DNA from: Bacteroidota bacterium
GTDB lineage: Bacteria > Bacteroidota > Ignavibacteria > Ignavibacteriales > Ignavibacteriaceae
DNA: 11,579 bases
Direction: 5' to 3'
Assembly (NCBI GenBank): GCA_021796135.1
Contig: JAJYOQ010000093.1
Coordinates: 1 to 11,579 of the forward strand
A model generated the notes under the pieces. It saw only the letters and a list, made by a program, of their open reading frames with translations, was not told the DNA's origin and did no database searches. Positions 1-5,502 of this stretch are shown one piece after another (the first letter of the stretch is position 1; each line of letters opens with the position of its first letter). Position numbers and translations under genes: made by a program.

Positions 1-32
1 CATTATTATTTAATTGGATTTGAGAAAGAAAA

Positions 33-416
33 TTAAACGCTTTCCAAAGCGGAAATAAGTTTTGATTTAACTTCCTCGGCAATTTCATTCATTTCTTTCG
101 AATTCACAAATTGAGTCATAATCAAAGGATTAAAAACCGACACGACACTTTTGCCTTCTTTTTCATAAACGATCACGTTGCACGGAAGTAGTAGTCCAAG
201 TTCTTCTTCCGCCTGTAGAGCTTTATGCGCAATGCTTGGATTACAGGTGCCTAGTATCTTGTAATTTTTAAAGTCCAGATTCAATTTCTTTTTCATTGTC
301 TCTTTAACATCAATTTCAGTTAATACACCGAATCCTTCATTCTTTAACTCATCGATAATTTTTTCGACAGCCTTTTCGAAAGTCAAATCTAATACTCTTG
401 AGAAACCATATTCCAT
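33..416 (-). CDS. DUF302 family protein
   Basis: A small soluble protein of 127 residues with no signal peptide or membrane segment. It matches the DUF302 family, whose biochemical role is not firmly established. The recognisable core is the stretch around residues 53-60 (KILGTCNP), the following AHKALQAE, and LLLPCN at 76-80. The two cysteines, C58 and C79, sit in the two most conserved motifs of the family and could bind a thiol, metal or persulfide; that last step is inference. The ATG abuts the thioredoxin stop codon (TAG then ATG, no gap), and a GAGGAAG Shine-Dalgarno lies inside the end of the thioredoxin gene, so translational coupling is likely. It is the last gene of the five-gene sulfur-type run. 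The family call is confident, the function is not. Confidence 0.88.
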   Translation of the reverse strand: MEYGFSRVLDLTFEKAVEKIIDELKNEGFGVLTEIDVKETMKKKLNLDFKNYKILGTCNPSIAHKALQAEEELGLLLPCNVIVYEKEGKSVVSVFNPLIMTQFVNSKEMNEIAEEVKSKLISALESV

Positions 417-815
417 CTATTTACTTCCTCTTAAAATTTTTTCTAAAAACTCCTGTGGTTTAACACCTAAGAAAACCTGACGAATTATACCATCTTCAAC
501 AGCTATGGTGGTAGGAGTAGCTTTAATTCCAAAAATTCTAGCAGTATTAGAATCTTTCGAAATATCAACATCATAAACATTTTTATAATTAGACTGCAAC
601 GTTTTTATAACCGGAGTTTGTGCTTTGCATGCATGACAAGAAGGGCTGAAAAAATATACTAATCCGCTTGCTCCTTTATCTTCAAGTTTCTTTAGGCTGC
701 CTTTCAATCCTGAAAGTTTCATACCTTTTGATTTCTTTGCAGCTAGCACCATACCAAATTGCATAATCATAAATAAAGCAAATATCCCTAAAATAATATA
801 AAGTGCTATTATCAT
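417..815 (-). CDS. Membrane-anchored thioredoxin-like protein
   Basis: This 132-residue protein has one N-terminal membrane helix (about residues 2-26) followed by a thioredoxin fold. The redox motif is C60-H-A-C63 within FFSPSCHACK, and the cis-proline is P101 in KATPTT, so both catalytic hallmarks are present. The residues just after the helix are strongly basic (AAKKSKGMK) and none precede it, so the positive-inside rule places the thioredoxin domain in the cytoplasm rather than the periplasm. That orientation is inferred. It probably reduces disulfides or persulfides on partners encoded beside it (rhodanese, DUF302). The ATG follows GGAGGAA, which lies in the last codons of the upstream DUF2892 gene only 5 bp away, implying coupled translation. 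The CHAC motif differs from the classical CGPC, so the substrate may be specialised. Confidence 0.88.
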   Translation of the reverse strand: MIIALYIILGIFALFMIMQFGMVLAAKKSKGMKLSGLKGSLKKLEDKGASGLVYFFSPSCHACKAQTPVIKTLQSNYKNVYDVDISKDSNTARIFGIKATPTTIAVEDGIIRQVFLGVKPQEFLEKILRGSK

Positions 816-820
816 ATAAA

Positions 821-1033
821 TTATTCCTCCTTATTATCTTTAGCCGTATTAATATTGAAGCGCATATAGCAAGGACAAAATCTTGTAGTGCTTGTAAAAA
901 GGAATACTGCAGCCATTACGCCAAAAATTATAGCAGTGCCGCCTTGTATAGTTTTCGTTAAAATTAGCACTAAAACTAATAATGCTGCAATACCTCTAAA
1001 TATCCTATCAACAGTTCCGACATTTTTTTTCAT
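821..1033 (-). CDS. YgaP-like two-helix membrane protein (DUF2892)
   Basis: A 70-residue protein that is mostly two hydrophobic helices (about residues 13-28 and 33-48) joined by a short turn. It begins with the family's usual MKKNVGTVDRIFRGIAAL pattern and ends in a polar, charged tail. This is the YgaP-like transmembrane domain, formerly DUF2892. In E. coli YgaP the same domain is the C-terminal membrane anchor of a rhodanese; here it is a separate gene immediately downstream of a rhodanese gene. After helix two it carries F-C53-P-C55-Y, giving two close cysteines near the membrane surface that could relay sulfur or bind metal (inference). No clear Shine-Dalgarno precedes the ATG, and the rhodanese stop is 22 bp upstream, so expression may depend on reinitiation. 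Confidence 0.85.
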   Translation of the reverse strand: MKKNVGTVDRIFRGIAALLVLVLILTKTIQGGTAIIFGVMAAVFLFTSTTRFCPCYMRFNINTAKDNKEE

Positions 1034-1055
1034 TTTATTATTTTATTTAATTAAA

Positions 1056-1445
1056 TTATTTAAATCCATTAGCATTCCATGAATTTATACCGCCTAATAA
1101 ATTTGCAGAATTAAATCCAAGTTTCTTTAATTTAGATGCAGCAGTTATACTTCGGTTTCCGGTTCTGCAATAACAAATAATTTCCTTATCCTTAAATTTA
1201 TTCAATTCGCCTATTCTACTTGTTATTTCATGAACTGGAATATGCAAAGAACCTTTGATCATTCCCGCTTTTCTTTCCTGCACCGTCCTGACATCAAGAA
1301 GTATTGTATTGCGACTACTTTTAATTTTATTAGCTGCTTCAGGAGCAGTATAATGAATAAGTGAACGTCTAACAAAATACTTATTTAATTGAGCTATAAT
1401 TATAAGAACAAAAAGTAAAAGTAAAATTATTTGAAAAACCGACAT
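1056..1445 (-). CDS. Membrane-anchored single-domain rhodanese (sulfurtransferase)
   Basis: This 129-residue protein has an N-terminal membrane helix (about residues 3-20) followed by one rhodanese domain (about 30-129). The signature elements are LLDVRT at 49-54, the catalytic loop C93-R-T-G-N-R98 with C93 as the persulfide-carrying cysteine, and the closing LLGGINSW near 117-123. Such proteins move sulfane sulfur from donors such as thiosulfate, polysulfide or glutathione persulfide to a thiol acceptor. Basic residues after the helix (NKYFVRR) suggest the domain faces the cytoplasm, as for the thioredoxin downstream. It lies between the TauE-type permease and the YgaP-like protein, so the pair resembles a split YgaP. 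A 77-bp gap from the permease gene contains a palindrome at 1507-1518. The start codon is ATG with only a weak upstream purine stretch. Confidence 0.92.
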   Translation of the reverse strand: MSVFQIILLLLFVLIIIAQLNKYFVRRSLIHYTAPEAANKIKSSRNTILLDVRTVQERKAGMIKGSLHIPVHEITSRIGELNKFKDKEIICYCRTGNRSITAASKLKKLGFNSANLLGGINSWNANGFK

Positions 1446-1506
1446 AAAGACCCATTAATTATATTAAATATGATTCAAATCTTAAAGAAAGGATTCGTCT
1501 CAGTTG

Positions 1507-1518
1507 TGTTTGCAAACA
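1507..1518. promoter_or_regulatory. 12-bp perfect palindrome between tauE-like and rhodanese genes
   Basis: TGTTTGCAAACA is a perfect 12-bp inverted repeat lying 4 bp beyond the tauE-like stop codon, in the 77-bp gap before the rhodanese gene. It could be a dimeric repressor operator controlling the downstream four genes. There is no long T-run next to it, so it does not look like an intrinsic terminator. A few 12-bp palindromes are expected by chance in a window of this size, so support comes only from its position. Confidence 0.25.
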
Positions 1519-1522
1519 ATAA

Positions 1523-2272
1523 TTATAAGATATTCCAAAGTTTAAGTGACATGATAATGACAGCCACAATTAAAAATATTTTGATCCATTTTTCCCCTCC
1601 CCGGACAGAAAATTTTGCTGCCCAATATGCTCCGAGTGAATTGCCTGCAGCGAGAGTCAGTCCATAAGTCCAATTAACATCTCCTTTTAGAATAAAAATT
1701 AATAACGCAGGAAAGGTATAAATGGCAACTATAAATACTTTGTGCATATTTACATGCACCAAATTAAACTTCATTAAGTAATTCAATACTGCCATAAGTA
1801 AAAAGCCAACCCCTACTTGAATAAATCCCCCATAAAATCCAATCAATATCATTGAGATAACGACAGCCGGTGTAATCTTCTTTTTTTCTAAATCAACCGT
1901 TTGAAATTTAGTTTTAGGAATTAGCATAGAAATAATAATTCCGATCATTATAACGCCAAGTATTTTATGAAAAGCTTCATTTCCGATTCTAAGAGATAAA
2001 AAAGCACCTGCAATTGCTCCCGGTAATGTCAATAAAGAAAGTTTCAAACTGATTGGAAACTGGTGGTAATCTTGCTTTTTAAATGAATAAACGCCAGTTA
2101 GAGTCTGAAGGAAAACTCCAATTCTGTTTGTTCCGTTGGCTAAGGATGAATTTAGCCCCAGGAAAATTAGTGCCGGCAGTGTAAGAGTTGAACCTCCCCC
2201 CGCGTTAATATTAATGAACCCGGCGATTAGCCCAACTCCAAAAAGAAGTAAAGCCGAATGTAAAGTAATCAT
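1523..2272 (-). CDS. TauE/SafE family permease (putative sulfite/organosulfonate exporter)
   Basis: A 249-residue integral membrane protein with roughly seven to eight hydrophobic helices. The family signatures are the N-terminal AGFININAGGGSTLTLP (GGG at 25-27) and ANGTNRIGV (NGTNR at 46-50), with the repeat-related GFYGGFIQVGVG in the second half. Length and motif order match TauE/SafE (formerly DUF81) proteins, which export sulfite, sulfoacetate or related anions; substrates are unproven for most members. Here the neighbouring rhodanese and thioredoxin genes favour a sulfur anion, possibly sulfite or thiosulfate. It is the first gene of the minus-strand run and faces the divergent region at 2273-2603. 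The ATG has no strong Shine-Dalgarno. Confidence 0.9.
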   Translation of the reverse strand: MITLHSALLLFGVGLIAGFININAGGGSTLTLPALIFLGLNSSLANGTNRIGVFLQTLTGVYSFKKQDYHQFPISLKLSLLTLPGAIAGAFLSLRIGNEAFHKILGVIMIGIIISMLIPKTKFQTVDLEKKKITPAVVISMILIGFYGGFIQVGVGFLLMAVLNYLMKFNLVHVNMHKVFIVAIYTFPALLIFILKGDVNWTYGLTLAAGNSLGAYWAAKFSVRGGEKWIKIFLIVAVIIMSLKLWNIL

Positions 2273-2309
2273 AGAAAAATCCGGTTTTTGGTTTGTTTTA
2301 GGATTGTGA

Positions 2310-2329
2310 ATACCAGCTTATGCGGGTAT
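2310..2329. repeat. REP-like small hairpin
   Basis: ATACC at 2310-2314 pairs with GGTAT at 2325-2329, and GC 2316-2317 pairs with GC 2322-2323 around a TTAT loop, with one A/G mismatch. The minus-strand reading (TACCCGCATAAGCTGGTA) resembles the widespread short palindromic intergenic repeats of the TCATTCCCGC-loop-GCGGGAATCC type. This is far more G+C-rich than its surroundings, which suggests an inserted, decaying repeat. Only one copy is visible in the window, so repeat status rests on resemblance. Confidence 0.3.
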
Positions 2330-2590
2330 AACATATATTCTTTATGATTTTTCATTTTATCTCTTAAAAATCTATTATAAACTGTAATTTTAATTTTATT
2401 ATAAAATATTTCTTTAACAGCAAAATAATTTTTCATAAAAATTTTCATATTTACCCTTTCAAATTAAAAGAATAATTAATTATATTGAATTGAGTTTGAT
2501 CATTATTTTTTCAAAAAGCCTACTGCTTGAATAAAAATAATTTTGGAAGATATATTCATTTCAAAAATATTATAAATCCAAATCAAAATA

Positions 2591-2596
2591 AGGAAG
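2591..2596 (+). promoter_or_regulatory. Shine-Dalgarno fixing a TTG start
   Basis: AGGAAG lies 7 nt before the TTG at 2604. The next in-frame ATG is about 35 codons in, beyond conserved N-terminal sequence, so this site decides the TTG start. Confidence 0.7.
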
Positions 2597-2603
2597 ACAT
2601 CCA

Positions 2604-4094
2604 TTGTTAAAACAATTATTCAAAACTAAAAGCCTTGATGCGCTGGTTCACGAAAGTGATGAACCCGGACATCAGTTAAAACGTGTCCTTGGCGCATTCG
2701 ATGTAGTTATGCTTGGAATAGGGGCAATTATCGGAGCTGGAATTTTTGCGACAATAGGTACTGCGGCAGCCGGAGATGCAATGCGCCCTGGTGCCGGACC
2801 GGCTTTAATGCTATCATTTGTTCTAACCGGAATTGCCTGCGGGTTTGCTGCGTTATGTTATGCCGAATTTTCAGCAATGGTACCTATTTCCGGAAGTGCT
2901 TATACATATTCATATGGAACACTCGGCGAGCTAGTAGCCTGGATAATTGGATGGGATTTAATAATTGAATATGCCGTCGGAAATGTTGCAGTTGCAATTA
3001 GCTGGGCAAATTATTTTAAAACATTTGTAGCCGGATTTGGGATAATTATTCCCGATTGGATGTCTATTGATTATAGAACTGCAACAAAAATTCCGGGTTT
3101 GTTAGAACATGCTCCCCATGCATTCGGAGTACCGATAGTTTTTAATCTTCCTGCGTTTTCTATTGTTGCACTAATAACCGTAGTATTAGTTCTTGGAATT
3201 CGAGAAAGTTCCAGATTAACGACAATTATGGTAATTATTAAACTTGCAGTCCTAGGACTTTTTATCTGGGTAGGATTTCATTATGTAAAACCTGCAAATT
3301 GGACTCCTTTTGCGCCTAATGGCTGGTCTGGCATACAGGCAGGTGCAGCAGTTGTATTTTTTGCTTATATAGGTTTTGATGCAGTTTCTACTGTAGCAGA
3401 AGAAGTAAAAAATCCGAAACGGGATTTGCCTATAGGAATAATTGGATCATTAATTGTTAGTACAATTATTTATATTTTAGTTGCAGGAGTATTCACTGGA
3501 ATAATTCCATATAAAGCTTTAGTAAAAACTCTTTCTACTAGCCAGGCAGAGCCACTTACATTAGCTATTCAATACGCCAATATAAAGAATTGGGGAAATT
3601 TTCTTGTTGGCATCATCGCTTTTGGATCTGTAATAGCCCATACTGCAGTATTATTAGTTTTTCAACTTGGTCAGCCAAGAATATTTTTCTCTATGGCGCG
3701 AGACGGTCTACTTCCTCAAAGTTTTGCAAAAGTACATCCTAAATACAGAACACCGTATGTTACAACTATTCTTACCGGTTTGATAGTGGGAATTACGGCT
3801 ATGTTTACAACGATTGATGAAATGGTCGATTTGACAAACATCGGAACGCTGTTTGCTTTTATGCTTGTTTGCGCTGGGATAATAATTCTGCGCAAAAAGG
3901 AGCCTGATAGACCTCGGTCATTTAGAACACCCTGGGTTCCACTAATCCCATTGTTAGGAATTGCAGCATGTCTATATCTTGTTCTTGGATTACCATGGAT
4001 AACATGGGTAAGATTTGCCGGATGGTTAATAATCGGAATGGTTGTTTATTTCTCATACGGATATAAAAGAAGTCTTTTAAGAAAAAATCTTTAA
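2604..4094 (+). CDS. APC family amino acid permease (cationic amino acid transporter type)
   Basis: A 496-residue transporter with about 12-13 hydrophobic helices, the normal size for this group. It takes up amino acids at the inner membrane, probably by proton symport or exchange. Hallmarks are the helix-1 unwound motif GIGAIIGAGIF at 38-48 and the helix-6 region FFAYIGFDAVSTVAEEVKNP from residue 252, followed by KRDLPIGI; this combination is typical of the CAT-type/YfnA-like branch. Cationic or broad neutral substrates are family-level guesses. Translation starts at TTG, supported by AGGAAG 7 nt upstream and by the family-like opening LKQLFKTKSLD, which precedes any ATG. A second, different APC permease follows after a short gap, so the two are probably co-transcribed. 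The helices show no frameshift or gap. Confidence 0.95.
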   Translation: MLKQLFKTKSLDALVHESDEPGHQLKRVLGAFDVVMLGIGAIIGAGIFATIGTAAAGDAMRPGAGPALMLSFVLTGIACGFAALCYAEFSAMVPISGSAYTYSYGTLGELVAWIIGWDLIIEYAVGNVAVAISWANYFKTFVAGFGIIIPDWMSIDYRTATKIPGLLEHAPHAFGVPIVFNLPAFSIVALITVVLVLGIRESSRLTTIMVIIKLAVLGLFIWVGFHYVKPANWTPFAPNGWSGIQAGAAVVFFAYIGFDAVSTVAEEVKNPKRDLPIGIIGSLIVSTIIYILVAGVFTGIIPYKALVKTLSTSQAEPLTLAIQYANIKNWGNFLVGIIAFGSVIAHTAVLLVFQLGQPRIFFSMARDGLLPQSFAKVHPKYRTPYVTTILTGLIVGITAMFTTIDEMVDLTNIGTLFAFMLVCAGIIILRKKEPDRPRSFRTPWVPLIPLLGIAACLYLVLGLPWITWVRFAGWLIIGMVVYFSYGYKRSLLRKNL

Positions 4095-4098
4095 AACC

Positions 4099-4105
4099 GG
4101 AGAAG
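4099..4105 (+). promoter_or_regulatory. Shine-Dalgarno before an apparent ATC start
   Basis: GGAGAAG occurs 4 bp after the first permease's stop codon. Its GGAG core ends 7 nt before the in-frame ATC at 4110, which is optimal spacing. It is more than 70 nt from the first in-frame ATG at 4176, too far to serve it. Confidence 0.55.
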
Positions 4106-4109
4106 TTTA

Positions 4110-5450
4110 ATCAATAATAAAATAACAGCCGGGCTTGAACGGGGACTAGGATTAAAAGAAGCCACTGCACTCAATATGATTGACATGATCGGTATAGGTC
4201 CTTTCATAGTTCTTCCTCTTGTCATAAAAGAGATGAACGGTCCTCAAAGTATGATTGCATGGGTATTTGGGGCAGTTTTAGCTTTAATGGATGGTTTTGT
4301 TTGGAGTGAGCTTGGAGCTGCAATGCCGGGAGCCGGAGGAAGTTATATATTCCTAAAAGAAATATATGGGGTCTCAAGTTGGGGAAAATTATTTTCTTTT
4401 TTACTGATTTGGCAAACAATTTTTCAGGCACCTCTTGTTATTGCTTCCGGCGCTATTGGTTTCTCGCAATATTTTACTTTTCTAGTTCCCGTCAGTGCAG
4501 TTGAACAAAAAATTATATCCGGGCTTTTAGTAATAACAATAGTAATTTTATTATACCGCAGAATTGGAACTGTGGGGAAAATTTCCTTATTTCTATGGAT
4601 CGGTGTTATTGCAACAATTCTATGGCTAATATTCGGCGGAGTAACTCATTTTAATTCGCATATTGCCTTCGATTTCCCAAAAGGTGCGTTCAACTTCTCT
4701 TTTATCTTTTTTGCAGGTCTAGGCAGTGCTTCAGTGCAAACAATTTATACATACCTTGGCTACTATAATATCTGTAACCTTGGGGAAGAGCTGAAAGAAC
4801 CTCAGAAAAATATTCCGAGAAGTATATTCATATCTATTGCCGGAATTACCTTATTATATCTTGCGATGCAGCTCAGCGTTCTGGGTGTAATTCCCTGGCG
4901 CGAAGCAATGAATTCAAAGTTTATTGTAAGTAGTTTCGTAGAAAGAATTTATGGCTCAAAAGCAGCGGTCATTGCTACTGTATTAATATTATGGATTGCA
5001 TTTTCATCATTATTTTCAGCAATGCTTGGATACTCCCGAATTCCTTATGCTGCAGCAGTTGATGGGACTTTTTTTAAAGTATTTTCACGCGTCCATCCAA
5101 TTAAGAAATTTCCGACTGTATCTTTATTGACACTTGGTGCTATTGCCTTTGTTTTTAGTTTATTATTCAGGCTTAAGGAAGTTATTAGTGCTATTCTAGC
5201 AATGCGAATTCTGATACAATTCGTCGGACAAGCAGTAGGAATATTATTACTAAGAAGGAGAAAACCTGCAGAATTTTTTCCATTTAAAATGTGGTTTTAC
5301 CCTTTGCCGGCGCTAATAGCAATTATAATGTGGCTTGGACTGTTTTTTTCAACCGGAATGTTTTTTGCAATCGGAGGAATAATTGTAATAACGACGGGGA
5401 TAATTGTATTCATTATTCGTGCAAAATTAAAAAATGACTGGCCGTTTTAA
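4110..5450 (+). CDS. APC family amino acid permease, probable non-ATG start
   Basis: A second APC-superfamily transporter with about 12 membrane helices, only distantly related to the one upstream. Key features are helix 1 with NMIDMIGIGPFIVLPL, then ELGAAMPGAGGSYIFL, and a helix-6 region followed by NLGEELKEPQKNIPRSI. The substrate is not evident. The first in-frame ATG is 4176, which would begin inside helix 1 and give 424 residues. The open frame continues upstream with AGLERGLGLKEATALN, the usual N-terminus of this subgroup, so the true start must be earlier. No ATG, GTG or TTG exists in frame between the previous stop (4092-4094) and 4176. I place the start at ATC 4110 (446 residues), 7 nt after a GGAG. 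ATA at 4122, a sequence error or stop readthrough remain possible. The family call is secure, the start is not. Confidence 0.85.
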   Translation: MNNKITAGLERGLGLKEATALNMIDMIGIGPFIVLPLVIKEMNGPQSMIAWVFGAVLALMDGFVWSELGAAMPGAGGSYIFLKEIYGVSSWGKLFSFLLIWQTIFQAPLVIASGAIGFSQYFTFLVPVSAVEQKIISGLLVITIVILLYRRIGTVGKISLFLWIGVIATILWLIFGGVTHFNSHIAFDFPKGAFNFSFIFFAGLGSASVQTIYTYLGYYNICNLGEELKEPQKNIPRSIFISIAGITLLYLAMQLSVLGVIPWREAMNSKFIVSSFVERIYGSKAAVIATVLILWIAFSSLFSAMLGYSRIPYAAAVDGTFFKVFSRVHPIKKFPTVSLLTLGAIAFVFSLLFRLKEVISAILAMRILIQFVGQAVGILLLRRRKPAEFFPFKMWFYPLPALIAIIMWLGLFFSTGMFFAIGGIIVITTGIIVFIIRAKLKNDWPF

Positions 5451-5488
5451 ATTTATTATATCCGAATAACATATTAATAAATAATATA

Positions 5489-5492
5489 GGAG
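5489..5492 (+). promoter_or_regulatory. Shine-Dalgarno for a TTG start
   Basis: GGAG lies 10 nt before the TTG at 5503, slightly long spacing. A nearer TTG at 5498 is in another frame and meets TGA after one codon, so 5503 is the usable start. Confidence 0.55.
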
Positions 5493-5502
5493 CAAGTTTG
5501 AA

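Larger units (their letters stand above)
2273..2603. promoter_or_regulatory. 331-bp divergent intergenic region
   Basis: This very AT-rich stretch separates the tauE-like gene (leftward) from the first permease (rightward) and must hold promoters for both units. I see no convincing open reading frame or tRNA in it. A small hairpin lies at 2310-2329. TAATTTTG at 2538-2545 matches the Bacteroidota -7 element TAnnTTTG and would give an untranslated leader of about 50 nt for the permease. I found no good -33 TTG at the right distance, and such matches arise easily in AT-rich DNA. A leftward TATTTTTG (minus strand, 2562-2569) is equally tentative. I see no recognisable riboswitch. Confidence 0.45.

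Noticed and set aside
1..3. CAT at the left edge, a possible minus-strand start codon of a sixth operon gene
   Set aside because: No Shine-Dalgarno lies before it and no coding sequence is visible beyond the edge, so it cannot be supported.
888..1667. Plus-strand open frames at 888-1082 and 1431-1667
   Set aside because: They lie antisense to the YgaP-like/rhodanese and TauE-like genes, have no recognisable domain, and are explained as shadows of those genes.
4095..4175. Frameshift that would give the second permease an upstream start in another frame
   Set aside because: The other two forward frames hit stops (4108-4110; 4115-4117) before any useful start, and a TTG at 4135 meets TAG within five codons.
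4222..4431. Minus-strand open frame inside the second permease
   Set aside because: Antisense to a clear membrane protein gene, with low-complexity composition and no family resemblance.
5471..5487. Inverted repeat ATATT/AATAT between the second permease and the nucleotidase
   Set aside because: A five-pair AT-only stem with a 7-nt loop is expected by chance here and has no terminator T-run.
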